A stretch of DNA of 64,000 nucleotides from Humibacter albus DSM 18994. Lineage in GTDB: Bacteria; Actinomycetota; Actinomycetes; Actinomycetales; Microbacteriaceae. Position 1 is the first letter of the stretch, and each line of letters opens with the position of its first letter. The notes under the pieces were generated by a model. That model made no database searches and was not told the DNA's origin. It saw only the letters and a program-made list of their open reading frames with translations. The position numbers were made by a program, and so were the translations under genes. Location of the stretch: the NCBI RefSeq assembly GCF_000421825.1, contig NZ_ATXT01000011.1, positions 496,001-560,000 of the forward strand. Reading direction: 5' to 3'. Of the stretch, positions 56,115 to 64,000 are shown in pieces.

Positions 56115-56315
56115 TCAGGGAAGAAGCCCGCTGCGCACAGTCGCCGCACGAACGTTCGCGTCTTCCCTCACCGAAGCGCGGTGCCGGTAGACGTCCTGCC
56201 ACGACTCGTCGATCCGCTCGCGATGCTCGCCCCACGCGATGAGAAGGCGCCCGACTCTCACCAGCCACCGCTCGAACGCGAACCCGCGTGCGGGAAGAGC
56301 TGTGACGGTGCTCAT
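56115..56315 (-). CDS. Small protein coupled to the ArsR-type regulator
   Basis: This 66-residue protein begins at an ATG that overlaps the regulator's stop by 4 bp (ATGA). It includes FERWLVRVGRLLIAWGEHR at about 14-32, an amphipathic helix with paired Trp, and a basic Arg-rich second half. No family is recognised. The overlap and its position, ending exactly where the convergent acidic gene ends, support a real gene. It may be a membrane-peripheral protein. Confidence 0.6.
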   Translation of the reverse strand: MSTVTALPARGFAFERWLVRVGRLLIAWGEHRERIDESWQDVYRHRASVREDANVRAATVRSGLLP

Positions 56316-56965
56316 GATGCCTGCTCCTGACTCCCGACGAGCGGGAATGCGTTGAACTGCAGCTGCACGGGGCGCGCTCCCGGCGGCACCTCGCGATCTC
56401 GATAGGCGGAGATGGTTTCGTCGAGCAGCGCCGTGACGCCGGAGGTGAGCGCGGTCAACTCGTCCGCCGTCATCCGGAGATTCGAGGTCGACACGGTTCC
56501 GGCACTCATCCACGCCCCGGAGAACTCGTCGGCCCCGCGCGCCAGGAACGTCGCCAAAGCGTCCTCCTGGGTTCGATGGAACTCGCGGTTCACCAGGTCG
56601 TACGCCTCGCGTCCCGCGGGCGTGCCGACGAGCTCGTTCGAGTCGAGCGTGATCCCCACCGGCGTGCGGCGCCACCACCGTTCGCGAGCGCTGCCTTTGC
56701 CCTCAACCTCCTGCACGAAGTCGTGCTTGGCAAGCTGCCTCAGGTGATAGCTGGTCGCCCCGCTGGACTCCCCCAATCGTTCCCCCAGCCCGCTCGCCGT
56801 GAGCGGTCCGAATCGGGACAGCTCTTCGAGGATGCGCACGCGCAGCGGATGCGCCAGCGCCTTCAGCGAGCTCAGGTCGACGTGGCGATCGTCAGTGCGC
56901 GGCACCCGAGCGCCCGCCCGGTGAGTACGGTCAGGGACTTTCGCGGTGCTCGACTCTTCGTCCAT
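56312..56965 (-). CDS. ArsR-like winged-helix transcriptional regulator
   Basis: This 217-residue regulator has a winged-helix domain at about residues 30-110 (LSSLKALAHPLRVRILEELS, GLGERLGESSGATSYHLRQL, then EGKGSARERWWRR in the wing). A helical C-terminal domain of about 100 residues follows. The SSGATSYHLRQL recognition helix is the classic ArsR/HTH_20 form. The absence of Cys clusters argues against a metal sensor. The ATG at 56965 follows a gap containing phased TTTGC repeats that are probably its operator. It is co-transcribed with the 66-residue gene. Confidence 0.88.
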   Translation of the reverse strand: MDEESSTAKVPDRTHRAGARVPRTDDRHVDLSSLKALAHPLRVRILEELSRFGPLTASGLGERLGESSGATSYHLRQLAKHDFVQEVEGKGSARERWWRRTPVGITLDSNELVGTPAGREAYDLVNREFHRTQEDALATFLARGADEFSGAWMSAGTVSTSNLRMTADELTALTSGVTALLDETISAYRDREVPPGARPVQLQFNAFPLVGSQEQAS

Positions 56966-56979
56966 GCCTCGACGATAAC

Positions 56980-57029
56980 AGTGCAAATGTTTCTTTGCCA
57001 GCCTCTCTTTGCAACAGACCGTTTGCACT
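56980..57029. promoter_or_regulatory. Phased TTTGC repeats upstream of the ArsR-type gene
   Basis: TTTGC occurs three times at exactly 14-bp spacing (56994, 57008, 57022). The outer arms AGTGCAAA (56980-56987) and TTTGCACT (57022-57029) are a perfect inverted repeat. The block lies 15 bp before the regulator's ATG, in the 114-bp gap to the methyltransferase gene. It is a likely binding site for the regulator. Confidence 0.55.
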
Positions 57030-57079
57030 CGCCTTCGGGAGCCAGGTCTCGCAATGACGTGCCGCCGATCAGGCAACGT

Positions 57080-57892
57080 TCATGCGCGCGCGATGACCTC
57101 CCCGTGCGTCAGCGTGAACCAACCGTTCTTCGCGGATGCCCACTCACGCCAGGCCGAGGCCACCTCCCGTAGTTCCGAGACGGTCGCGTGGCCGCCCTCG
57201 ATCGCGACTGCGGCGTAGTCGGACTCCGTCGCACGCGCCGCCCACGAGAGGCCCCACCATTCGCGCTCCGCATCCGACGCGAAGCACCATACCGACGCCG
57301 AGCTCGCGACATTGTCGAATCCCGCTTCGATCGCCCACGACTTGAGCCGACGACCGGCGTAGGGCTCTCCGCCGGCGTTGTGCGCGGCATCCACGTAGAT
57401 GCGCAGCCACTCGTCGAGTGCGGGCAGCTGCGGAAACCACACCGTGGCGCCATAGTCCACGTCGCGCACGGCGACGATGCCGCCCGGCCGCAGCACGCGG
57501 CGGAACTCACGCAGGGCAGCGACGGGGTCGGCGAGATGCTGCAGAACCTGATGTGCGTGCACGACGTCGAACGAGGCATCCGGAAAGTCCAGCGCGTACG
57601 CATCGCCGGTGCGGAACTCGACGTTCGCCAGGTCGTTGTCGCCGGCGAGCCCGGTGGCGTTGGCCACGACCTGATCCGATGCATCGATTCCGATCACGCG
57701 GCCGGGCGAGACGAGCCGAGCGAGATCGAGAGTGATGGTTCCGGGACCGCTGCCGACGTCGAGCACGTCGAGCCCCGGCCGCAGATGCGGAATGAGATAC
57801 GCGGCGGAGTTCTCCGCTGTGCGCCATGCGTGCGATCTCAGCACGCTCTCGTGATGTCCGTGCAGGTACCGTTCATCGGAATGGGATGCCAT
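57080..57892 (-). CDS. SAM-dependent methyltransferase
   Basis: This 270-residue class I methyltransferase carries the SAM motif DVLDVGSGPGTITLDLA. It also has VIGIDASDQVVANA, GDAYALDFPDASFDVVHAHQVLQHL and LRPGGIVAVRDVDY. These resemble UbiE/arsenite/small-molecule methyltransferases. The C-terminal 110 residues are helical and would confer substrate choice, which is not predictable. It is divergent from the M3 peptidase gene with a 50-bp gap and lies 114 bp upstream of the ArsR-type gene on the same strand. Confidence 0.9.
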   Translation of the reverse strand: MASHSDERYLHGHHESVLRSHAWRTAENSAAYLIPHLRPGLDVLDVGSGPGTITLDLARLVSPGRVIGIDASDQVVANATGLAGDNDLANVEFRTGDAYALDFPDASFDVVHAHQVLQHLADPVAALREFRRVLRPGGIVAVRDVDYGATVWFPQLPALDEWLRIYVDAAHNAGGEPYAGRRLKSWAIEAGFDNVASSASVWCFASDAEREWWGLSWAARATESDYAAVAIEGGHATVSELREVASAWREWASAKNGWFTLTHGEVIARA

Positions 57893-57942
57893 GGGCTCAG
57901 CCTAAGAAGCAGCGCCGACTCCGGCTGCATAGGCTGGGGAAT

Positions 57943-59973
57943 ATGACGACCAATCCGCTGCTCTCCCCGAGCTCTCTGCCGCACGAGCTGCCCCGGTTCG
58001 CCGAGATCAGGACCGAACATTACGTGCCGGCCTTCGAGGAGGCGATGGCGCAGCAGCGCGCCGAGGTCGCGGCCATCACCGATGATGACGCCTCGCCCAC
58101 GTTCGAGAACACGTTCCTGCCCCTCGAGCGCTCCGGACAGCTGCTGCGCAGGGTCGCCTCGATCTTCTACAACGTGAGCTCCGCCGATTCGAACGACGCG
58201 ATCAGCGCGATCGAGGAGGAGCTGGCGCCGAGGCTTTCGGCGCACGAGGACGCCATCCGGCTGGATCCGCGGCTCTACGAGCGCATCGCAGCGGTGTCTG
58301 CGCGAGTGGACGACCTCGGGCTCGACGACGAGTCGCGCTATCTCGTCGAGCGCTACTACGAGGAGTTCACGCTCGCCGGCGCCGGGCTCGACGATGACGA
58401 GAAGAAGAGCCTGCGCGAGCTCAACGCGGAGCTCTCCACGCTGCAGACTCGGTTCGAGAAGAGCCTGCTGGCCGACACGAACGACCTCGCAGTGCATGTC
58501 ACCGATGCCGCCGATCTCGACGGGCTCTCCCCCGCCGAGATCTCAGCAGCGGCGTCTGCCGCCCGCGACCGCGGGCTGGACGGCTATCTGCTCACGCTCG
58601 TGCTGCCGACAGGGCATCCCTACCTGGCGCGCCTGACGCGACGGGACGTGCGCGAGCGGGTGATGCGGGCGTCCCGCTCCCGCGGCACTCGAGGCGGACC
58701 GAACGACACACGCGAGCTCGTGCTGCGGATCACGGCCCTGCGCGCGCAGCGCGCCCGGCTTCTCGGGTTCCCGAACCACGCGGCCGTGGTAACCGCATCG
58801 CAGACGGCGAAGACACCGGATGCCGTCGCCGCCATGCTCGATCGCCTCGCGCCCGCGGCGGCCCGCAACGCCCAGGCGGAGAAGGCCGAGCTCGCCGCCC
58901 AGGCCGGGTTCGAGATCGAGCCGTGGGACTGGTCCTTCTATTCCGAGAAGGTGAGGGCCGCCAGATACGACGTCGACACTGCCGCGATGCGCCCGTACTT
59001 CGAGGCGGAACGCGTGCTGCGAGACGGAGTGTTCTTCGCGGCCAGCCGGCTTTACGGCATCCGGTTCCACGAACGGCCGGACCTCGTCGCCTACCATCCC
59101 GATGCGCGGGTGTTCGAAGTCTTCGACGCCGACGACAGTCCGATGGGCCTCTATATCAACGACCTCTACACGCGCGACTCCAAACGAGGCGGCGCCTGGA
59201 TGAACGATCTCGGCCAGCGCACCGGGTTGCTCGGCGGGTCCACCGTCGTCGTCAACAATCTCAACGTGCCGAAGCCGGCCGACGGCGAGCCGACCCTGCT
59301 CACGTACGACGAGGTCGGCACCCTGTTCCACGAGTTCGGCCACGCTCTGCACGGCCTTTTCGCCGTCACGCGGTACCCGAAGTTCGCGGGCACGAGTGTG
59401 TTCCGGGACTTCGTGGAGTTTCCCAGCCAGGTCAACGAGATGTGGCTGCTGTGGCCGGAGGTACTCGACAACTACGCGCGTCACTACGAGACGGGCGAAC
59501 GGATGCCTGCCGAACTCGTGCAGCGCATCCGCGACTCCGAGGCGTTCAACCAGGGCTTTGCGACGAGCGAGTACCTCGCCGCGGCGATGCTCGATCAGGC
59601 GTGGCATCGCATCGACTCGGAGACGAGAGTGGACTCGGTCGAGCGGTTCGAGGCATCCGCGCTCACGGAGTTCGGGCTCGACGAACCGGCCGTGCCGCCG
59701 CGATACGCCAGCACTTACTTCGCACACACGTTCTCCGGCGGCTACGACGCCGGCTACTACTCGTACATCTGGAGCGAGGTGCTCGATGCTGACACTGTCG
59801 AATGGTTCCGCGAGAACGGCGGGCTCTCACGGGAGGCCGGCGAGCGGTTCCGTCGTCGACTGCTGGGCGTCGGTGGATCGAAGGATCCGATGGAGGCCTA
59901 CCGCGACTTCCGCGGACGTGACGCCGTGATCGATCCCCTGCTGCGCCGCCGGGGGCTCGATTCCGCGCTGTGA
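57943..59973 (+). CDS. M3 family metallopeptidase (peptidyl-dipeptidase Dcp / oligopeptidase A type)
   Basis: This 676-residue zinc peptidase degrades oligopeptides in the cytoplasm. The zinc motif HEFGH is at residues 463-467. The Glu ligand lies downstream in SQVNEMWLL, and the family C-terminal block ASTYFAHTFSGGYDAGYYSY supplies substrate-binding residues. The N-terminus (LPRFAEIRTEHYVPAFEEAM) is typical of Dcp/OpdA. The ATG at 57943 follows GGGGA. No signal peptide is seen. Dcp and OpdA cannot be separated without alignment. Confidence 0.95.
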   Translation: MTTNPLLSPSSLPHELPRFAEIRTEHYVPAFEEAMAQQRAEVAAITDDDASPTFENTFLPLERSGQLLRRVASIFYNVSSADSNDAISAIEEELAPRLSAHEDAIRLDPRLYERIAAVSARVDDLGLDDESRYLVERYYEEFTLAGAGLDDDEKKSLRELNAELSTLQTRFEKSLLADTNDLAVHVTDAADLDGLSPAEISAAASAARDRGLDGYLLTLVLPTGHPYLARLTRRDVRERVMRASRSRGTRGGPNDTRELVLRITALRAQRARLLGFPNHAAVVTASQTAKTPDAVAAMLDRLAPAAARNAQAEKAELAAQAGFEIEPWDWSFYSEKVRAARYDVDTAAMRPYFEAERVLRDGVFFAASRLYGIRFHERPDLVAYHPDARVFEVFDADDSPMGLYINDLYTRDSKRGGAWMNDLGQRTGLLGGSTVVVNNLNVPKPADGEPTLLTYDEVGTLFHEFGHALHGLFAVTRYPKFAGTSVFRDFVEFPSQVNEMWLLWPEVLDNYARHYETGERMPAELVQRIRDSEAFNQGFATSEYLAAAMLDQAWHRIDSETRVDSVERFEASALTEFGLDEPAVPPRYASTYFAHTFSGGYDAGYYSYIWSEVLDADTVEWFRENGGLSREAGERFRRRLLGVGGSKDPMEAYRDFRGRDAVIDPLLRRRGLDSAL

Positions 59974-59983
59974 CGGTGCCGGC

Positions 59984-60172
59984 TCAGCGCGTGAGCGAGA
60001 GGGTGACCACCACGACGACGAGCGTGCCCACGACTCCCGTCGCTAGACCGATGCAAAACCAGCGCGCTCGTCCGCGGGATCGCTCCGGTGCCGCGGGAAG
60101 CCCGGGCACCGAGCCCTCACCGTTCTTCATGCTGACCGGTCCCAGGGAACCGGGTCCGAGTCCATTGCTCAT
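59984..60172 (-). CDS. Small single-pass membrane protein
   Basis: This 62-residue protein has a Gly/Pro-rich N-terminal half and a C-terminal membrane helix (FCIGLATGVVGTLVVVVVTL). A few basic residues before the helix suggest a cytoplasmic N-terminus. It is convergent with the M3 peptidase gene, 10 bp apart. No family is recognised. Support is its clean start (MSNGLGPG) and strong helix. Confidence 0.5.
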   Translation of the reverse strand: MSNGLGPGSLGPVSMKNGEGSVPGLPAAPERSRGRARWFCIGLATGVVGTLVVVVVTLSLTR

Positions 60173-60310
60173 GCGGCCACCCTACGGCCCCGATCGCGTG
60201 CCATGTTGCACCGTGTGACGCGCCGAGGTGCGAGCAGGCCGCGCTTTTCGTACGGTGATCAGGTCGTCCCGTCGTCTGACGGGCATCTCAGAACCCTCCA
60301 GGAAGTGGCC

Positions 60311-60637
60311 ATGGCACAGCTCCCCGAACTCGATCGGACCGCCGAATGCGCGTGCGAGTCCGGCGAGATGTGCGCCGACATCCGCCCGGGCCACGGCCTG
60401 CACGCGCTGCAACTGCGCCTGGCTTCGGCCACCCCGACCCGCTGGGTCGACGCGGTGATCGTGGGCGTGCGCGACAACGGCTGGGTGGATGCCGCTACGC
60501 TCGATGGCACGTCCGTCGCGCTCTGGAACCACGGCGACCTCGACACGTCGGTGGCGCAGGGCGACCCGGTGGCACTGCATTCGGTCTACAACGTGCTCGC
60601 CGCGGGCTCGCGGCGCTTCAACGTGCTCAGCGCCTGA
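60311..60637 (+). CDS. Hypothetical protein
   Basis: This 108-residue protein starts at ATG 60311 with AGGAAG upstream. Features are a short Cys-containing stretch CACESGEMCADIRPG near the N-terminus and then VDAVIVGVRDNGWVDAATLDG, which reads as a small beta-barrel. DPVALHSVYNVLAAGSRRFNVL closes the protein. I do not recognise the family. The ends of this gene and the copper-binding-like gene converge with a 39-bp gap. Confidence 0.6.
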   Translation: MAQLPELDRTAECACESGEMCADIRPGHGLHALQLRLASATPTRWVDAVIVGVRDNGWVDAATLDGTSVALWNHGDLDTSVAQGDPVALHSVYNVLAAGSRRFNVLSA

Positions 60638-60676
60638 GCAGCAGGCTACGCCCGATCTTCGCGGGAACCACCGCGG

Positions 60677-61102
60677 TCAGGCGGTCTCCGTCTCTCGCAT
60701 CATCGTGAGCATCGCCTCGCACGCCGCACGGCAGGCATCGCAGGCCATCGCGCACATGCGGCAGGTCTCGCTCATCTCTGAGTGATTCCCGCACTCGTCG
60801 GAGCACGCGGCGCACATGGTCATGCACGCCTGCAGCATCGCTTGCATGGATGCCATGTCGAAGCCCGTGGGACGCATCATCATGCGCATCATCGTGTTGC
60901 AGACATCCGCACAGTCCGTGCACATCGACGCGCACTTCATCATGCCGTCAGCCATGCTGTTGTCCGCACACATCGTGCAGGCTTGCTCGCACGCGGAACA
61001 CGCCTCGATGCACTCCTGCATCGTCATCGTGTCCATCGCCGGCATGCCGATCGCATCCATCGACATGTTCTGCATCATCTCGGCCGTCATGTTGCCGCCC
61101 AT
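60677..61102 (-). CDS. Four-helix-bundle copper-binding protein (Csp/DUF326 type)
   Basis: This 141-residue protein is built from Cys-rich helices (CIEACSACEQACTMC, CASMCTDCADVC, CMTMCAACSDEC, CRMCAMACDACRAAC). It holds 18 Cys in all, the pattern of copper storage proteins that line a four-helix bundle with thiols and bind many Cu(I) ions. It has no signal peptide, so it fits the cytosolic Csp3 branch rather than exported Csp1. The first 30 residues are unusually Met-rich (MMQNMSMDAIGMPAMDTMTM). The ATG at 61102 follows GGGGG; ATG 61090 is possible. No copper transporter or regulator is adjacent. Confidence 0.88.
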   Translation of the reverse strand: MGGNMTAEMMQNMSMDAIGMPAMDTMTMQECIEACSACEQACTMCADNSMADGMMKCASMCTDCADVCNTMMRMMMRPTGFDMASMQAMLQACMTMCAACSDECGNHSEMSETCRMCAMACDACRAACEAMLTMMRETETA

Positions 61103-61229
61103 CGCACTGCCCCCGATCTCGAGTCTTCGGTGTACGCGGGTGATGCTACGCTCGCCGCGGCCGGGCGGCCATGGATCCGGTGCATCATCTGTGCCACCGA
61201 GCGATCCGGAATCCGTTCTGCGCCCGCGG

Positions 61230-62510
61230 CTACGCGGACTTCTCTTCGCGCCTGCTCCGCCGGTGTGGAACGATCGTCGGCGCCGCATTGTCGATCACCG
61301 CTTCACGGGTGACCACCACGCGCGCGACCTCCTCGCTGGAAGGCACCTCGAACATGATCGGCCCGAGCACCTCTTCGAGAATGGCCCGAAGCCCGCGCGC
61401 ACCGGTCTGACGGAGAACGGCGAGGTCGGCGATGGCATCCAGCGCACCGGAGTCGAACTCGAGCTCCACGCCGTCGAGCTCGAACATGCGCTGATACTGC
61501 TTGACGAGAGCGTTCTTCGGTTCTGTCAGAATCTGGATGAGCGCCTCGCGGTCGAGCTGCGTGACCGTCGTCACGACGGGAAGCCGGCCGATGAACTCGG
61601 GGATCAGACCGAACTTGTGCAGATCTTCGGGAAGCACTTCGCTGAAGAGGTTGATGTCGTCGCCCTTGCTGTGCAACGGCGCCCCGAAACCGATCCCCTT
61701 CTTGCCCGCGCGGGAGGAGATGATGTCTTCCAGACCGGCGAAGGCGCCCGCGACGATGAACAGCACGTTCGTGGTGTCGATCTGGATGAATTCCTGATGC
61801 GGATGCTTGCGCCCGCCCTGCGGAGGAACGGATGCCACCGTCCCCTCCAGGATTTTCAGCAGCGCCTGCTGCACGCCCTCGCCCGAGACGTCGCGCGTGA
61901 TGGAGGGGTTCTCCGCCTTGCGCGCGATCTTGTCGACCTCGTCGATGTAGATGATCCCGGTCTCGGCGCGCTTCACGTCGTAGTCAGCGGCCTGGATGAG
62001 CTTGAGGAGGATGTTCTCCACGTCTTCGCCGACGTACCCCGCCTCGGTGAGCGCCGTCGCGTCGGCGAACGCGAAGGGCACGTTGAGTCGCTTGGCCAGC
62101 GTTTGCGCGAGATAGGTCTTGCCACAGCCGGTCGGCCCGATGAGAAGGATGTTCGACTTCGCGATCTCGACGTCTTCGCCGACCGATTCCGCGGGACCGA
62201 GAGTAGTGCGGGCGCGCACCCGCTTGTAGTGGTTGTACACCGCCACCGACAACGCCTTCTTGGCGGCGTCCTGACCGATCACGTACTCCTCGAGGAAGGC
62301 GAAGATCTCTTTCGGCTTCGGCAGGTCGAACTGTCCGGTGCTCTCTTCACCGGACTCCGCCATGCGCTCTTCGATGATCTCGTTGCACAACTCGACACAC
62401 TCGTCGCAGATGTACACGCCCGGGCCCGCGATGAGCTGCTGCACCTGCTTCTGGCTCTTTCCACAGAATGAGCACTTGAGCAGGTCGGCGCTTTCTCCGA
62501 TGCGAGCCAT
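61230..62510 (-). CDS. clpX: ATP-dependent Clp protease ATP-binding subunit ClpX
   Basis: This 426-residue AAA+ unfoldase feeds substrates to ClpP. The N-terminal zinc-binding domain has Cys13, Cys16, Cys35 and Cys38. Walker A is [15 protein letters not shown], the pore loop GYVG and Walker [12 protein letters not shown]. The sensor and C-terminal domain end with [13 protein letters not shown]-type ClpP-docking appears as KGIGFGAPL. The gene lies downstream of clpP2, separated by a 153-bp gap with a strong hairpin, so it may have its own promoter. Confidence 0.98.
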   Translation of the reverse strand: MARIGESADLLKCSFCGKSQKQVQQLIAGPGVYICDECVELCNEIIEERMAESGEESTGQFDLPKPKEIFAFLEEYVIGQDAAKKALSVAVYNHYKRVRARTTLGPAESVGEDVEIAKSNILLIGPTGCGKTYLAQTLAKRLNVPFAFADATALTEAGYVGEDVENILLKLIQAADYDVKRAETGIIYIDEVDKIARKAENPSITRDVSGEGVQQALLKILEGTVASVPPQGGRKHPHQEFIQIDTTNVLFIVAGAFAGLEDIISSRAGKKGIGFGAPLHSKGDDINLFSEVLPEDLHKFGLIPEFIGRLPVVTTVTQLDREALIQILTEPKNALVKQYQRMFELDGVELEFDSGALDAIADLAVLRQTGARGLRAILEEVLGPIMFEVPSSEEVARVVVTREAVIDNAAPTIVPHRRSRREEKSA

Positions 62511-62612
62511 GGAACCTCCCGAGTGGGCTGCTTCTTACGAGCCTAACGTGTGGTGCCGACATTGACGCGAAGCACTCCGGCCGGTGTCGCGCGCCTCGAA
62601 AGAAACGACGAA

Positions 62613-62644
62613 GGAGGCGGAGAACGCTCGTGTTCTCCGCCTCC
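62613..62644 (-). terminator. Strong hairpin between clpP2 and clpX
   Basis: A perfect 13-bp stem (GGAGGCGGAGAAC / GTTCTCCGCCTCC, 6-base loop) begins 20 bp after the clpP2 stop. Downstream on the minus strand is only mildly T-rich (TTCCTTCGTCGTTTCTTT). It is probably a terminator or processing barrier for the clpP1-clpP2 transcript. Confidence 0.7.
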
Positions 62645-62663
62645 GGCGCCTGTGGTGAACCTG

Positions 62664-63338
62664 TTACTTCGCGGTGAGCGCGAGGCTCTTGCGGCTCGTC
62701 AACACCTGGTCGATGAGCCCGTATTCGCGCGCTTCCTCCGCCGAGAGGATCTTGTCGCGATCGATGTCCTTGTTCACCTGCTCCACGGGCTTGCCGGTGT
62801 GCTGCGACAGCGTCTCTTCCAGCCACGTGCGCATGCGCATGATCTCGTTCGCCTGGATCTCGATGTCGGATGCCTGTCCCTGCCCGGCCTCGCCCACGGC
62901 AGGCTGGTGAATGAGGATGCGAGCGTTCGGCAGTGCCAGGCGCTTGCCCGGCGTTCCGGCCGCTGTCAGCACAGCCGCCGCCGAGGCGGCCTGTCCCAGC
63001 ACCACGGTCTGGATCTCGGGACGGATGTACTGCATCGTGTCGTAGATCGCGGTCATGGCCGTGAACGAGCCACCGGGCGAGTTGATGTACATGACGATGT
63101 CGCGGTCGGGATCCTGGCTCTCGAGCACGAGAAGCTGGGCCATGATGTCGTCCGCCGACGCGTCATCGACCTGAACGCCGAGGAAGATGATGCGATCCTC
63201 GAAGAGCTTCGCATAGGGGTCCTGGCGCTTGTAGCCGTAGGCCGTGCGCTCCTCGAAGCTGGGGAGGATGTAGCGGGAGCCGGGCATCGCGATGCGCCCT
63301 GCGCGGCCCGCCAGACCGGAGAAGTTCGGGGTTTCCAT
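62664..63338 (-). CDS. clpP2: ATP-dependent Clp protease proteolytic subunit, ClpP2
   Basis: This 224-residue serine peptidase subunit has catalytic Ser119 ([10 protein letters not shown]), His144 (ILIHQP) and Asp193 (KDIDRD). The A-A-S-A-A-A form replaces the usual GMAASMG, as in actinobacterial ClpP2. The N-terminal 40 residues are longer than in ClpP1. In actinobacteria ClpP1 and ClpP2 form a mixed 14-mer. It follows clpP1 by 29 bp. Confidence 0.97.
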   Translation of the reverse strand: METPNFSGLAGRAGRIAMPGSRYILPSFEERTAYGYKRQDPYAKLFEDRIIFLGVQVDDASADDIMAQLLVLESQDPDRDIVMYINSPGGSFTAMTAIYDTMQYIRPEIQTVVLGQAASAAAVLTAAGTPGKRLALPNARILIHQPAVGEAGQGQASDIEIQANEIMRMRTWLEETLSQHTGKPVEQVNKDIDRDKILSAEEAREYGLIDQVLTSRKSLALTAK

Positions 63339-63367
63339 GGGTGTCGTGTCCTTCGTTTCTCTCTCGC

Positions 63368-63952
63368 CTACTCCTGGGTTCCGCCGCCGCCGACCACGTC
63401 GGTCGCGGATTCACGGATGTGGTCCACGAACCCGTACTCGAGTGCTTCCTGCGCATTGAACCAGCGGTCGCGGTCGCCGTCTTCGTTGATCTGCTCGACG
63501 GTCTTGCCCGTCTGCGACGCTGTGATCTCGGCGAGCCGCTTCTTCATGTCGAGGATGAGCTGCGCCTGCGTCTGGATGTCGCTGGCCGTGCCGCCGAAAC
63601 CGCCGTGCGGCTGGTGCAGCAGTACGCGGGCATTAGGCGTGATGTACCGCTTGCCCTTCGTGCCTGCGGTGAGCAGAAGCTGCCCCATCGACGCTGCCAT
63701 GCCGATGCCGACAGTCACGATGTCGTTCGGCACGAACTGCATGGTGTCGTAGATGGCCATTCCGGCCGTGATCGAGCCGCCGGGAGAGTTGATGTACAGG
63801 TAGATGTCGCGCTTCGGATCCTCCGCCGCCAAGAGCAGCAGTTTGGCCGCGATCTCGTTGGCGTTGTCGTCACGCACCTCCGAGCCGAGCCAGATGATGC
63901 GGTCCTTCAGCAGTCGGTCAAAAACACTGGGTTGCAGTGTCGGTTCGGCCAT
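63368..63952 (-). CDS. clpP1: ATP-dependent Clp protease proteolytic subunit, ClpP1
   Basis: This 194-residue ClpP has the catalytic triad Ser88 (GMAASMGQ), His113 (VLLHQPHGG) and Asp162 (EDGDRDR). It also has the family helix [20 protein letters not shown]. It is the first gene of the clpP1-clpP2-(clpX) block; the promoter region and usually tig lie beyond the window. Its N-terminus [15 protein letters not shown] is typical of actinobacterial ClpP1. Confidence 0.97.
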   Translation of the reverse strand: MAEPTLQPSVFDRLLKDRIIWLGSEVRDDNANEIAAKLLLLAAEDPKRDIYLYINSPGGSITAGMAIYDTMQFVPNDIVTVGIGMAASMGQLLLTAGTKGKRYITPNARVLLHQPHGGFGGTASDIQTQAQLILDMKKRLAEITASQTGKTVEQINEDGDRDRWFNAQEALEYGFVDHIRESATDVVGGGGTQE

Positions 63953-64000
63953 GAACGTGCCCCTTCTTCCTACGTGCTTCCGAATCTATCGACTCGGTCG

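Overview
This window is high-GC DNA with almost no unassigned space. Gene content and gene order point to an actinobacterium, most likely of the family Microbacteriaceae (inferred from synteny and protein style; no search was run). Supporting blocks are leuS-comEA-comEC, rsfS-(499-aa protein)-nadD-(78-aa membrane protein)-proA-proB-obgE-rpmA-rplU-rne, ndk-DUF4233-folC-ileS and clpX-clpP2-clpP1. Other supporting traits are a long isoleucyl-tRNA synthetase under a short actinobacterial-type T-box, a ProB without a PUA domain, paired ClpP subunits, and many GTG starts with 4-bp ATGA/GTGA gene overlaps. No insertion sequence, prophage, CRISPR array or origin was seen.

Layout. 1-3.5 kb: start of comEC, comEA and leuS. 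3.6-8.6 kb: pabB (folate) and a four-gene glycine betaine/osmoprotectant ABC transporter. 8.7-11.7 kb: TetR regulator, an App1-type phosphatase and a winged-helix AlkZ-like protein. 11.7-18.3 kb: a sugar utilisation operon (GH13 alpha-glucosidase, lipoprotein binding protein, two permeases) under a LacI regulator whose inverted-repeat operator overlaps the operon promoter. 18.3-22.7 kb: DHA2 efflux pump, secreted coiled-coil/lysozyme-like protein, LLM oxidoreductase and a lipoprotein. 22.7-25.2 kb: a repeat cluster, then kbl-tdh for threonine catabolism. 25.4-27.5 kb: an MMPL membrane protein. 27.5-32.7 kb: the most unusual accessory region, with three overlapping genes (an 81-aa protein, a lipoprotein and a secreted protein; the last two are diverged paralogues with a beta-hairpin pattern like pore-forming toxins) preceded by a 974-aa winged-helix/ATPase/TPR regulator.

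33-44 kb: tRNA-Ala(GGC) and the housekeeping block rsfS to rne, mostly on the minus strand. 44.5-51.1 kb: a VKOR-family membrane protein, ndk, a DUF4233 protein, folC and ileS with its T-box. 51.2-57.9 kb: an MHS-family transporter, valS, an acetyltransferase, small proteins, an ArsR-type regulator with a phased repeat operator, and a methyltransferase. 57.9-64 kb: an M3 metallopeptidase, small proteins, a Cys-rich copper-storage-like protein, clpX and the two clpP genes.

Functionally the window is mainly translation, ribosome assembly, proline/folate/NAD synthesis and proteolysis. It is interspersed with accessory transport and one candidate secreted system. Starts were chosen from ribosome-binding sites, overlaps and family length; alternatives are stated where they matter.
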